Source: Phycisphaeraceae bacterium (GTDB taxonomy: Bacteria > Planctomycetota > Phycisphaerae > Phycisphaerales > UBA1924). From it: a DNA stretch of 64,000 nucleotides. The translations under genes were made by a program, and so were the position numbers. The first letter of the stretch is position 1, and each line of letters begins with the position of its first letter. The notes beneath the pieces were generated by a model. It was not told the origin of the DNA. It searched no databases and was given only the letters and a program-made list of their open reading frames with translations. Location of the stretch: positions 372,001-436,000 of the forward strand of contig JAHBXI010000001.1 in the NCBI GenBank assembly GCA_019636515.1, in the 5' to 3' direction. This document shows, in pieces, positions 26,631 to 35,976 of the stretch.

Positions 26631-29156
26631 ATGGAAGCGATGATGCAGGCAATGACGGTGGCTGGCCGCTCGGCTCGCCTGGTTTTCTGTGCGTTGGCCA
26701 TCGGCCTGGCCGCGGCGGCGTCGATCGGGCAGGTGGTCGCTCGCGACCCACCCCCGACGCCGGGACCCGTGCCCGCGCCGCGTCCGCACACGGTTCCCGC
26801 CGGGATGGAGTTCGACATCGCCTCGCCGAACTTCATCATTCCCGACGAGGGGATATGCCGGGATCCCGAGAAGGCCGCCCGCAAGCAGTGGCGTCCCATG
26901 CGGATCGACCACCGGCCGACCGACATCCCCGTGTTCACGCCCGATCCCGACGCGTGGCTCGCCCCCGTGGTTGAAGACACGGCCAACGACTACCAGCGTG
27001 CGCGGCCGCTGTTCCAGAACTTTGACTCGATGGGGTTCAACGACCTGAACCCGCCCGACCCGGACCTGGCGACCAACGGCGTTCACATCGTCGCCGTGAC
27101 CAACGACGACTTTGCGGTGTACGACACCTGCGGGAATCTACTCTACTCGATCGACATCGAGGACTACCTCGGCACCGACGCGGCGTACCTGCTCTTTGAC
27201 CCCAAGATCATCTACGACCCCTGGAACGGCCGGTGGGTGATGATGTGGCACAAGAAGCGTGACGCGACCAAGGAATCCACCATGATCATCATGGTGACCT
27301 CGGGCGCGACGCCCTTTGGCCTGACCGGCGCCGGGGCCTACTGGTACGAATTCAACATGCGTCAGGACATCGGCACCGCCGACGAGAGTTGGGCGGACTA
27401 CTACGACCTGGGGTTCAGCAACACGGCGATCACGTTCTCGGGAAACCAGTTCCGCTGGACCGGGGGTTTCCGCTGGGCACGGGCCCGCTTCGTGGATAAA
27501 ACGCAGATCTACTCGGCTTCCACGGCGACCTTCTACAGTTTCACGCTCACGACCAACCCCGACGGGAGCACGGCCTCCACGCCCCGCGCCGCCAAGATGC
27601 AATCCAGTTGGTCCGAGAGCGGCGCGAACATCGACGGGATCTTCATCAGTTCCCGCGGCGGGGGAGGCAGCCGGCTTACGATCCGCAAACTCACCAACGC
27701 CTTTAGCAGCGCTGCGCTCTCGGCCACCGACATCAACGTCGGGGCGTACACCTCGCCCCCCAACGCCGTCCAGCCCAACGGCCTCACGCTCGACACGATC
27801 GACTGCCGCCTGATGGTCGCCGTCGTGACCAACGACACGCTCGGGACCAACGGGATCGAACTCTTCACGGGCCTGACGACCGGGTTCAACAACGGGACCG
27901 AGGCCCGGTGCCACCTCTTCAAACTCAACCCCGTCGGCAACACGCTCAAGTGGGAGAGCCAGTTCGGGGCCACCGGGAACTACTACTGGTTCCCCTCGGC
28001 CGCGGCGGACTACAGCGGCAGTTGCTTCTGGGTCTTCTCACGAACGGCCAACACCGCGGGGAACGAGCCCCAGGCCCGCTACGTCGATTTCAACAAGGGG
28101 ACCTTCAGTTCGTCGTCCTCGCTCCTGCGCGTCGGCGACGGCAATTACAACGGCTTCCGATGGGGCGACTACCTCGGCGGTCAACTCGACTGGGTTGACT
28201 ATGGAAACAACTTCTCGATCCCCGGCAGGCCCGCCAAGGTCTGGCTGATCGGCCAGTACGGACGGCCGAACACGTGGCGCACGCACATCGGCGGCTCCAG
28301 CGTCTTCACGCAGGGCTCCATCGCCAACGTGACCCCCATCACCACGTGGAGCATCTCCGGGGTCCGCGGGGCGTTCACGGGCACCACCAACCGCGTCTAC
28401 TCCATCACCCTCACCGGCGAGACGGGGATCCGCTACACGATCTCGGGGCTTCCATCGTGGCTCACGGCGTCGTCCACGTCGGGTCTGCTCGGCCCGGGCG
28501 GGGCGACGGTCACGCTCACGCTGAGCAACACGATCGCCAACACGCTGGCGGCGGGCAATTACTCGGCCACGATCAACTTCGGCAACTGCTTCAACGGCGG
28601 GTCCACGATCCAGCGCCTCGTGAACCTGGCGGTCCTGGCGCCGGACCTGAGCGTCAACTTCGTTGACGCGGCCGCGGGCACCTACCGACCCGGGGACCTT
28701 GTCTCGACGCAGATCCGGGTGGACAACCTCGGAACCTCGGCGAGCGGGGCGTACACCGTCGATTTCTACGCCTCGATCAATACCCTCATCACGACGGCCG
28801 ACCTGTACATGGGCTCGCGGTCGTACGCGACCCTCGCGGCGGGCGCGAGCAGGACCACGACCCACTTCCTTGACGCCCCGTGCATCGTCACGGAGCGGCA
28901 GTACTACATCGGGGCGATCATCAACGCGACCAACGACAGCAACGCGTCGAACAACACCGGATACGACCCTTCGACGGTTCGCATCGAGTTCTGCCCGACC
29001 GACGTGGACAAGTCCTGCTTTGTCGATACCGACGACTTCACCCAGTTCATCATCTGGTTTGAAGCGGGCGTCGATGAGGCGGACTTTGACAAGTCCGGCT
29101 TTGTCGACACCGACGACTTCACCGCCTTTGTCCTGGCCTTCCAGGACGGGTGCTGA
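26631..29156 (+). CDS. Large secreted GC-type dockerin protein
   Basis: The 841-residue product begins with a signal region (RLVFCALAIGLAAAASIGQV). About residues 90-540 form a beta-rich body with DLGFSNTAITFSGNQFRWTG and DTAYLL-type strands, probably a propeller. Residues about 575-675 (YSITLTGETGIRYTISGLPS) resemble a BACON-like Ig domain. Residues 675-780 (VNFVDAAAGTYRPGDLVSTQ) resemble a CARDB-type adhesion module. The tail carries two dockerin-type loops, DVDKSCFVDTDDFTQFI and DFDKSGFVDTDDFTAFV, ending DGC. Alternative ATG codons exist at 26643 and 26646. A strong terminator follows. Confidence 0.8.
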   Translation: MEAMMQAMTVAGRSARLVFCALAIGLAAAASIGQVVARDPPPTPGPVPAPRPHTVPAGMEFDIASPNFIIPDEGICRDPEKAARKQWRPMRIDHRPTDIPVFTPDPDAWLAPVVEDTANDYQRARPLFQNFDSMGFNDLNPPDPDLATNGVHIVAVTNDDFAVYDTCGNLLYSIDIEDYLGTDAAYLLFDPKIIYDPWNGRWVMMWHKKRDATKESTMIIMVTSGATPFGLTGAGAYWYEFNMRQDIGTADESWADYYDLGFSNTAITFSGNQFRWTGGFRWARARFVDKTQIYSASTATFYSFTLTTNPDGSTASTPRAAKMQSSWSESGANIDGIFISSRGGGGSRLTIRKLTNAFSSAALSATDINVGAYTSPPNAVQPNGLTLDTIDCRLMVAVVTNDTLGTNGIELFTGLTTGFNNGTEARCHLFKLNPVGNTLKWESQFGATGNYYWFPSAAADYSGSCFWVFSRTANTAGNEPQARYVDFNKGTFSSSSSLLRVGDGNYNGFRWGDYLGGQLDWVDYGNNFSIPGRPAKVWLIGQYGRPNTWRTHIGGSSVFTQGSIANVTPITTWSISGVRGAFTGTTNRVYSITLTGETGIRYTISGLPSWLTASSTSGLLGPGGATVTLTLSNTIANTLAAGNYSATINFGNCFNGGSTIQRLVNLAVLAPDLSVNFVDAAAGTYRPGDLVSTQIRVDNLGTSASGAYTVDFYASINTLITTADLYMGSRSYATLAAGASRTTTHFLDAPCIVTERQYYIGAIINATNDSNASNNTGYDPSTVRIEFCPTDVDKSCFVDTDDFTQFIIWFEAGVDEADFDKSGFVDTDDFTAFVLAFQDGC

Positions 29157-29187
29157 GTCCGGGTTCGAGTTTGGTTGACACACTCCG

Positions 29188-29225
29188 CGGGCCCGGCGCG
29201 ACGGCGTCGGGCCCGTTTTCATTTC
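29188..29225 (+). terminator. Rho-independent terminator
   Basis: CGGGCCCG at 29188-29195 pairs with CGGGCCCG at 29208-29215, with TTTT following. It ends the dockerin gene. CGTTTTCATTTCATCG after the stem matches the terminator at 14421 exactly. Confidence 0.85.
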
Positions 29226-29258
29226 ATCGCGGGGCCTTGCCCGAGGCGGCGCGGAGGG

Positions 29259-30206
29259 TCACAGCAGGCCCAGGCGCGCCAGGTCTCGCACCGGCTCGTC
29301 GATCGAGCAACTGCCAAACGACAGCGCGAACCCCTCCCTTGCCCGTGCCACCGCGGTCGTGTCGGCCAGGAACTCACGCCATCCGAGGACCTCTTCGGCA
29401 AACCGGAACTCCGCCGGGTCCTCTTCCGAGAGGATCATCCGCGTCAAACTCTGGTCCGGCCGGATCGACCTGGCGAGCGCCGCCGCGACAAAGAGGTTGA
29501 GGAACCCGTGCATCACGCACGACGCGGACCCCGGCTCGTACGTCAGCGGGTGGCTGGCGCGGATCGGGTGGTGAAGCCCGGCCGTCGCCTTGAACGGGAC
29601 GTCGGCCGCGGCGCACGCGTGCATGAACTCGCTTACCTCTTCCGCGGTGGGGAAGGCGTTGCCCACCACGCCACCGGTCCGGATCTTGGCCCCCGCCGTG
29701 TTCCCCGACAGGGCGGTGACAAAGCCGCGGCAGTCCGTCGTGACCGGGAACTCGAAGAACGGGAACACCTCCTCGGGAAGCGCCTCGATCACCGCGTCGA
29801 CCTGGTGAACGTCGTTCACCCGAGTCTCGACCATGTCCGCCACCGCCAGCCCCGCATCCTCCGTCGAATGCCGCCGGTTGAACGCCTCCATGCGGGCCAG
29901 GTCCGCCTCCAGTCGCCCGGAAGAACCCGCGTCGATCAGCACGCTCAGGCCCCAGGGCTCGCCCGCGTCCACGCGCTCCCGGTACCCGCTGGTCGCGTAC
30001 GTGCCGGGCATCAGCGCCGAGGCGCACGCCGAAAACTCCTCCAGTTGATCCGCCGGGCACACAAACCGACCCAGCATCCAGGCGTGCTCTCCGGACCTGG
30101 CCCTGGCGTACGTCTCGACCGCCGCCGTCATCGACAGCGACGCGGGCGGGAAGAGCCCCGCGTAATCCACGATGTTCGAAAGCAGAGTCCGGATCGAACG
30201 TGTCAT
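29259..30206 (-). CDS. Conserved-looking protein of unknown function
   Basis: This 315-residue protein starts at MTRSIRTLLSNIV (30206). I do not recognise the family. It is soluble and begins NIVDYAGLFPPASLSM, continues with a TIM-barrel-like pattern (VIEALPEEVFPFFEFPVTTD, then AGAKIRTGGVVGNAFPTAEE) and ends in helices. KATAGLHHPIR is a possible catalytic or metal site. It follows the esterase-like gene by 34 bases on the same strand, so they are probably cotranscribed. Confidence 0.65.
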   Translation of the reverse strand: MTRSIRTLLSNIVDYAGLFPPASLSMTAAVETYARARSGEHAWMLGRFVCPADQLEEFSACASALMPGTYATSGYRERVDAGEPWGLSVLIDAGSSGRLEADLARMEAFNRRHSTEDAGLAVADMVETRVNDVHQVDAVIEALPEEVFPFFEFPVTTDCRGFVTALSGNTAGAKIRTGGVVGNAFPTAEEVSEFMHACAAADVPFKATAGLHHPIRASHPLTYEPGSASCVMHGFLNLFVAAALARSIRPDQSLTRMILSEEDPAEFRFAEEVLGWREFLADTTAVARAREGFALSFGSCSIDEPVRDLARLGLL

Positions 30207-30240
30207 GACGCTCCTCTGGCCCCCGCCGGCTCGCCCGCCC

Positions 30241-31908
30241 TCACTTGCTGAGCGTAGCCACCAGCCGCCATACATCGTGCGGGCCGAGCGATCGCCCCGT
30301 CTTCTCGTTGAACCGCCACACCAGACGGTCGAACGGATCACTGTACGGCAACTGGTCGCGGTGCCCGAGGCTCCCCACCGCCTCCTCGACCAGGTCCACC
30401 AGCAGCGCTTCATCCTCCGAAGTCACGGCCGGTTTCACCGTCCCCGACCTCCCCAGTCGCGGCAGACGCCCCGACTTGCGGATGGTGTGCAGCCGGTGCA
30501 GAACCTCGCGATCCGTCATCGCCGACCCGCCCGCGCGCACCGACATCGCAATCGAGTCAAACTCCCGGGTGTACGGCAGGTCGTCGAGCGTCCTGCCCGC
30601 CGATCGGTACGCCTCGCACAGCACCCGTTCGAAGGCCACCGGCGCATCCACCCCCGCGTCGCCCGCGGCGGGCGGACAATCGCTCTCCCGGGGAGCGACC
30701 GACCCCGGCGCGGTGAACAGCGGTAAATCGGCCCCCCGGCGCGTCGCGGACGCCCTGCGCGCCAGCATCCCTTCGGCCGGTTCCGCAAGTCGATCACCCG
30801 ATTCGAGCACCCCCTCGAACGCCGCCGCCGACTCGGCCACCGAGCGCGAAGGGTCAAGGAACAACTCCACCACCTTGTCGAAGATCGCGTGCCGACGGGC
30901 GTTGCGTATCCCACCGTCAAAGTGGCCGTAGGGCGTCACGAATCGCCACTTGGCGACCGGGTCGGTCCCGATCGCGTTGTAGACCGCGGCGGCGCTGGGC
31001 GCCGGCACGACATCGTCCCGCTCGGCGAGTTTGCACAGGGTCGGCGCTCGCACCTCCGCCGCGTGTACCACCGCGTCGGCAATGCCGATCGCCGCCCTGA
31101 ATCGCTCGGGCGACGACCGGTGGCCAAGCCACAAGGACCCGATATGAAAGCCCGCGCCCGAGGCGCCCGCTTCTCGCGGGGCACCGCCCCCGCGGCCGAG
31201 TCTCCACGCCCAGTCTCCCAGACTCGGCAGCCCGATGGCCACGCGATCAACCCGGGCCAGTCGCTTCCCGCGGGCCGCCGCCATCACCGCCAGGCCACCG
31301 CCCAGGGATTCGCCGTGCAGGAACACCGGGCACTGGCTCCCGTACCGCCGACTCATCGCGCGGGCCGCGTTCACCACGTCCGCGACCGCGAGCGGGACGA
31401 CCCACGCCGCCACCTGCACCGAGGGCGGCGCATCCTCCGACGCGATGAGCGATTCAAGCCCGTGGCACACCCAGCCCTCCGGGTTGTCGGTCAGCAGGCC
31501 GCATCCGGCCGTCGAGCCGGGGAACCCTCGCACCCGGATCGCCAGCGTCGCAAGCCCCCGCTCCGCCAGGCCCTCCCACCGCTCTGGCTCGCCCGCGAGC
31601 GGGCCGACCCGTTCGTACCCGTGCAGCGCGACCAGCACGGCCCGCACCGGGGTCCCCGGGGCCGGCTCGACCAGGATCCCTCCGATCGCCGCGTGCCCGA
31701 GGCTTTCGAACCGATGCGTCGCCGTGGGATCCGTCGGGTCGGCGCCCGAGTCTTCGATCTCGCGCAGCGCGGGGGACCACGCCGATACCGCTTTCTCCCA
31801 CGCCGCCCAGAACGCCGCGTGACGCCACGAGGCGAACCGGCTCCCCACGTGGGCGAGCGTCGCGAGCGGTGAATACCCGAAATCGTCAGGGATCTGCATC
31901 GCCCTCAT
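30241..31908 (-). CDS. Alpha/beta hydrolase, acetyl-xylan-esterase-like, with C-terminal extension
   Basis: The protein has 555 residues. The N-terminal 345 residues form an alpha/beta hydrolase fold: VLVALHGYERVGPLAG near the oxyanion region, nucleophile FLHGESLGGGLAVM, aspartate in CKLAERDDVVPA and histidine in VTPYGHFDGG. This order matches the acetyl xylan esterase group. The C-terminal 200 residues are helical and not recognised (VLHRLHTIRKSGRLPRLGRS, DPFDRLVWRFNEKTGRSLGP). The alternative ATG is at 31899. It precedes the gene at 29259 in the same direction. Confidence 0.7.
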   Translation of the reverse strand: MRAMQIPDDFGYSPLATLAHVGSRFASWRHAAFWAAWEKAVSAWSPALREIEDSGADPTDPTATHRFESLGHAAIGGILVEPAPGTPVRAVLVALHGYERVGPLAGEPERWEGLAERGLATLAIRVRGFPGSTAGCGLLTDNPEGWVCHGLESLIASEDAPPSVQVAAWVVPLAVADVVNAARAMSRRYGSQCPVFLHGESLGGGLAVMAAARGKRLARVDRVAIGLPSLGDWAWRLGRGGGAPREAGASGAGFHIGSLWLGHRSSPERFRAAIGIADAVVHAAEVRAPTLCKLAERDDVVPAPSAAAVYNAIGTDPVAKWRFVTPYGHFDGGIRNARRHAIFDKVVELFLDPSRSVAESAAAFEGVLESGDRLAEPAEGMLARRASATRRGADLPLFTAPGSVAPRESDCPPAAGDAGVDAPVAFERVLCEAYRSAGRTLDDLPYTREFDSIAMSVRAGGSAMTDREVLHRLHTIRKSGRLPRLGRSGTVKPAVTSEDEALLVDLVEEAVGSLGHRDQLPYSDPFDRLVWRFNEKTGRSLGPHDVWRLVATLSK

Positions 31909-31933
31909 CCGCGTTCAACGGCTCCGTGGCCGG

Positions 31934-33289
31934 TCATTCACGCCATTCACGATCCAGGGGCGACCCGCTCCATCGGGCGATCCACACCTGGCTGCTCGAA
32001 CGTTCCTCGCCCTCGACCGTGGGTCCTCGCTGGCTGGTCCACATCATCAGCGACCCGTCGTGACTGAACACCGGAAGCACATCGGCGCCCGCGGCGTGGG
32101 TGAGGCGCCGTCGCCGCAGGTCCGAGGCCCGGCCCCGGGCCAGGAGGTCGCGGTCGATCTCAACCGCGAAGACCTCGTAATTCGTGTGCCCGACTTCGCT
32201 GGTCCCGTACACCAGGTACCGCCCCGACGGGTGCCAGTACGGCGCCCAGTTGACCGCCTTGTTGTCCGTGACCTGGTACTCACGCTCGATCCCGACCGGG
32301 ATCGGGACGCCGTCCGGGCCCTTCTCGAATCGCAGGTCCGCGATGAAGATCTGCAGCAGGTCGTTTCCCGCGCGGTCGCTGCGGTAGCAGATCGAACGGC
32401 CATCGGGGGAGAAGAACGGCCCCCCGTCGTACCCGGGCGCCTCGACGATCGTGTGGTGCCGGCCCGTGCGGGTATCGAAAATGAAAATGTCCGCGTCGGC
32501 CCGTCCGCCTGGCGACGTCTTCGCCGGGTCCACGTTGGCGTACAGGATGAACCGGCCGGACGCGTCGTAGGAGCATTCCGCGTCGTAACCCTCGCGCGAA
32601 AAAACCGGAGAGGCGAGATAGTCCGTCCCGCACATCGCCCGCGTCGCGGCGTCGAACGTCAGCACCATCGGCCGGACGACCTGCGTCACGATCTCCATCT
32701 CCGCGGGGAACGCCCATCGGTAGCGGTTGGTCCCGACCTGGAAGCCGGCACGCTCGTCGCCCGCCGGCTCGCCGATCGTGGACGCGTAGAGGATCCGGCC
32801 CGGCTCGGTCGGGTGAAACCACCCGCAGGTGTTGGCCGACCGCGGCGGGCTGACTTCGAACGGCTCGTCCGTGCCGACGATCCGACCCGAGCCGTCGCGG
32901 ACCAGACGGGCCACGTACATGGCGTAGAACGGGGATGGGTCCTGCCCGGCATCGGCGGGAACCGGGACCGCCTGAAAGATGATCCACGACGCGTCCGCGT
33001 TGAAATACGATTCCCCCGCCCGAACAAACCGCTGGCGAGAAGTAACCTGGACGTGATCGGTCAACAGGGGGGCCTCGGTCGCGACCCATTCAGGCGGCTG
33101 GGAGACCTGGAAACCGGCACGAACCACGCCTGTTCGGGGCGTGGTCGTCTCGCCCACGCCGTATTGTTCCTCGCACGCCGATTCCGTTCGGCCGTGTCCG
33201 CAGGACGCCAGGATCCCCGCGGCAAGGGCCAGGCCAATGGAACAGCCGACGACCTCGCCGCGGGCGCGAGTGAACACTGGTGTCTTCAT
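31934..33289 (-). CDS. Lipoprotein with PD40/TolB-like propeller
   Basis: This 451-residue protein starts at MKTPVFTRARGEVV (33289) and has a signal ending in the lipobox ILASC at about residue 26. WD40-like beta repeats of the TolB/PD40 type follow, with YFNADASWIIFQAVP, ASGRFILYANVDP, GGPFFSPDGRSICYRSDRAG, PSGRYLVYGTSEVG and SHDGSLMMWTSQRGP. It should sit in the outer envelope. A binding or scaffold role is likely, and no catalytic motif is visible. It is divergent from the sigma gene at 33400. Confidence 0.82.
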   Translation of the reverse strand: MKTPVFTRARGEVVGCSIGLALAAGILASCGHGRTESACEEQYGVGETTTPRTGVVRAGFQVSQPPEWVATEAPLLTDHVQVTSRQRFVRAGESYFNADASWIIFQAVPVPADAGQDPSPFYAMYVARLVRDGSGRIVGTDEPFEVSPPRSANTCGWFHPTEPGRILYASTIGEPAGDERAGFQVGTNRYRWAFPAEMEIVTQVVRPMVLTFDAATRAMCGTDYLASPVFSREGYDAECSYDASGRFILYANVDPAKTSPGGRADADIFIFDTRTGRHHTIVEAPGYDGGPFFSPDGRSICYRSDRAGNDLLQIFIADLRFEKGPDGVPIPVGIEREYQVTDNKAVNWAPYWHPSGRYLVYGTSEVGHTNYEVFAVEIDRDLLARGRASDLRRRRLTHAAGADVLPVFSHDGSLMMWTSQRGPTVEGEERSSSQVWIARWSGSPLDREWRE

Positions 33290-33399
33290 GCGACGATTGT
33301 TGGCCCGTCGGCCACGCCTCGCATGCGGGGAATATCGGGCCGTGGAAATGCCCTCGCTCCATAATTCCGCAACCGGATCGCGCCGCCCGTGTAGACTGA

Positions 33400-34104
33400 A
33401 TGCCAATTCGCATGGAACGCCGCGAAGAACAACGGCTCATCGCCAGGGCGGCACGCGGGAACCGGGAGGCCGTGGCGACACTCGTGCGCGCGCACCAGGG
33501 ATCGTTGTTCCTCTTCGTTCTCCGCATGACCGGGAAGCCCGAACTTGCCGAGGATGTCGTCCAGGAAGCGTTCGTGCGTGTCATCACCAACATCCACCGC
33601 TTCGATTCCCGGTTCCGCTTCTCGACCTGGCTGTTCACGATTGCCCGTCGCCTGTTTCTCAACACCGTCCAGAAATCGTCCCCCGGCTTCGATACCGACA
33701 CCATCGAGCGCGGCATCGCTCGAACCCGCTCTCCCGCCGACGAGGTCGCCGCTCGCGAACAGGCCGCCGGAGACTCTCACGCGATCAATCTCGCTCTTTC
33801 GTTCCTCTCCGATGAGCAGCGGGAGGTCGTCCTGCTGTTCCACCAGCACGACTGGCCGATCCGCGCGATCGCCGACCACCTGCACCTTCCCGAGGGCACC
33901 ATCAAGAGCCACCTCCACCGCGGCCGGCGTGCCCTGCGGGATGCCCTTGTCGCGCAGGGCCGCACGACCGAGGCCGGCGCAGCCGGCCGCCCGGCGTGTC
34001 ATCCGACGGCCACCGTCCAGCGCCTCGCGGAACTGCCGGACCGCGGCGCCCACCACCCGCGCGAGCACGCTTCCATTCGTACACACACGGAGACCTCGCC
34101 ATGA
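33400..34104 (+). CDS. ECF-type RNA polymerase sigma factor
   Basis: The protein has 234 residues. Region 2 is TLVRAHQGSLFLFVLRMTGK, PELAEDVVQEAFVRVITNIH and FSTWLFTIARRLFLNTVQ; region 4 is FLSDEQREVVLLFHQHDWPI with LPEGTIKSHLHRGRRALRDA. The C-terminal 40 residues look non-conserved. The stop overlaps the anti-sigma start by four bases. ATG at 33412 is an alternative start. It is one of two such sigma operons in the window. Confidence 0.9.
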   Translation: MPIRMERREEQRLIARAARGNREAVATLVRAHQGSLFLFVLRMTGKPELAEDVVQEAFVRVITNIHRFDSRFRFSTWLFTIARRLFLNTVQKSSPGFDTDTIERGIARTRSPADEVAAREQAAGDSHAINLALSFLSDEQREVVLLFHQHDWPIRAIADHLHLPEGTIKSHLHRGRRALRDALVAQGRTTEAGAAGRPACHPTATVQRLAELPDRGAHHPREHASIRTHTETSP

Positions 34105-35000
34105 CCCTCGACGACCGCGATTCCACGCGGGGGCGTCCATCCCCGAGCGGTCCATTCAACCTCGAACTCGGCACCGACACCCTGCTGGATGATGAATTCG
34201 CCTCCGGTCCCGCCGAACGCCTCTCGGACCAGCACCGAGCCGCCCTCCGGCAGCGGGTCGAATCCTCCACCGCCGCACGCGAGGACCTGGAATCGCTCCG
34301 CAACACGGTCCGCACGCTCCGTTCCACCGGCCATCCATGCCCGGACCTTACCCCGAGGGTTACCGCCTCGCTCGCGGAGTTTCTCGACGGCCCGGACCCG
34401 TTCATCCATCCCAAATCCAGGGGCTGGGTGCTGCCGACCTTGATCGCGGCCTCGCTCACCCTGGTCACATCCACCCTCCTGCTGGTCGTTCTTCCCGCGG
34501 CGAATCCGCCCGAGTCGAGAGGCGCGACGGACTACACCCACGGATCCGGCGGGGAGTACACCGCCGAGCCCGGGCCGCTCCCGCGTGCCTCGCGCGGCGC
34601 CGATCGCCCGCGGAATGAAGGCCGCCCCCTGCAACTGGGACCGACGGACACCCACGACTTCGCCCGGCGCTGGGAGACCGACCTCCCCGGCCACGTCGGC
34701 TCGGCCCCGTCCATCCCCAGAGAGGTCGAGCCCGTGATCGCCGGCACGGAATCAGCAGCCGGCCGCTCCACCGGCATTTCCCCGTTGCTGGCGAACGGAC
34801 CCCGTGAGAATCCGCCCATCGGGCGGCTCATCTCGGTCCGCCTGGGACCCGCCTGGTCGCTCTGGTGGGTCGGAGAAGACCGCGCGTCCGCCGGGTCTAC
34901 CCCGGCGGACCCCATGGGCATTCTCAGCACGCTCTCCGAGCCTGAGAACTCGTCGAAGAAGGGCACGGGTCCCGCCCCTGGGGGTGCTTCCCCGAAGTGA
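34101..35000 (+). CDS. Putative anti-sigma factor, one membrane segment
   Basis: This 299-residue protein is coupled to the sigma gene by ATGA. The first 115 residues are helical (LSDQHRAALRQRVESSTAAR). A single membrane segment, PTLIAASLTLVTSTLLLVVL, occupies about 115-134, followed by a disordered Gly/Pro/Glu-rich periplasmic tail. No HxxxCxxC zinc-finger signature is present. The role is inferred from the order sigma then membrane regulator. It converges with the gene at 35020. Confidence 0.6.
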   Translation: MTLDDRDSTRGRPSPSGPFNLELGTDTLLDDEFASGPAERLSDQHRAALRQRVESSTAAREDLESLRNTVRTLRSTGHPCPDLTPRVTASLAEFLDGPDPFIHPKSRGWVLPTLIAASLTLVTSTLLLVVLPAANPPESRGATDYTHGSGGEYTAEPGPLPRASRGADRPRNEGRPLQLGPTDTHDFARRWETDLPGHVGSAPSIPREVEPVIAGTESAAGRSTGISPLLANGPRENPPIGRLISVRLGPAWSLWWVGEDRASAGSTPADPMGILSTLSEPENSSKKGTGPAPGGASPK

Positions 35001-35019
35001 TCCGCCCACCCGGATCGAC

Positions 35020-35976
35020 TCAGCGAGGGTCCAGTTTGGGGGGGATCGGTCGGCCACCCGGGGCGCTGCCCCCCGATTTCTCGATGAACTCCCCCAGGCG
35101 ATCCGGATTCGCACGGCGTTCTTCCTGCTCGCGTTTGACCTGTTCCTCGAATTGCACGCGCTGCTCGGCGTATCGATCAAGGATCTCGGTCGGGATCTCG
35201 ACATACGCCGAGGCGGCGTCGGGTGGCATCACGAACCACGACCGCAGCAGCCGCTGCACCGCACGGCCCAGCGCCTGCGATTCCCGCTCGACAAAGAACC
35301 CAACGTGTACCGCCCTTGAACCCTCCGGGAGGGACGAATCGCGCTGGATCTCCGCGACCGGCCTCCATCGCTCATCGGCCTTGACCAGCATCGGCTGATC
35401 GAGAATCCCGGCCATCAGTTCTTCCCGTGAGTAGTGGTCCGCGGCGGGGCGGAGCAGTTCGGGGTAGTAGCGGTTGCAGAGCATCCCCCTCATCGAACGC
35501 GCCTGCGCGGCCGCCTCGGAGGCGATCCGCTCCCGGACCGCCTCCGGCACCGCCTGGTACAGGGCATCGACCAGCGGGGGCATCTGGTCCACGATCAGGT
35601 CGATCGCCTCGTCGGCAAGGCGCTCATGCCCCGGGGTCGGGGCGGGCATGTTCACCGCGTTGCGTGTGGCCCACTCGAACGTGTCGATGGCGAGCCGGAA
35701 TGTGCCCGGGTCGGCGTCGGCCTGCCGCCAGAGTCGGTCGGCTCCGTAGGCGCGAAGATTCTCCGCCAGGCGAGCCTGCTCGTCCTGGGTCATCGCCGGG
35801 GCGGGCCCGACCGTCCGGTCGATGGCGGCATGGATCGCCCTGGCCCGTGGGGGCGTGATCTCCTCCCGGGCCGACACCACCGATTTGAGCGCCTCCGCGG
35901 CCCGTGTATCCGCCGACGCGACCGCCGCGCCACAAGCGACCAGCACCGCCGCGAACAGGTTGATTCGTGCGTTCAT
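35020..35976 (-). CDS. Exported protein of unknown function
   Basis: This 318-residue protein has a signal peptide (LFAAVLVACGAAVASA). It is alpha-helical, with no recognised domain. The start overlaps the stop of the gene upstream by four bases (ATGA, 35973-35976), so the two are translationally coupled. Charged C-terminal residues QRVQFEEQVKREQEERRANP form a probable coiled coil. It belongs to the three-gene surface block 35020-39874. Confidence 0.65.
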   Translation of the reverse strand: MNARINLFAAVLVACGAAVASADTRAAEALKSVVSAREEITPPRARAIHAAIDRTVGPAPAMTQDEQARLAENLRAYGADRLWRQADADPGTFRLAIDTFEWATRNAVNMPAPTPGHERLADEAIDLIVDQMPPLVDALYQAVPEAVRERIASEAAAQARSMRGMLCNRYYPELLRPAADHYSREELMAGILDQPMLVKADERWRPVAEIQRDSSLPEGSRAVHVGFFVERESQALGRAVQRLLRSWFVMPPDAASAYVEIPTEILDRYAEQRVQFEEQVKREQEERRANPDRLGEFIEKSGGSAPGGRPIPPKLDPR

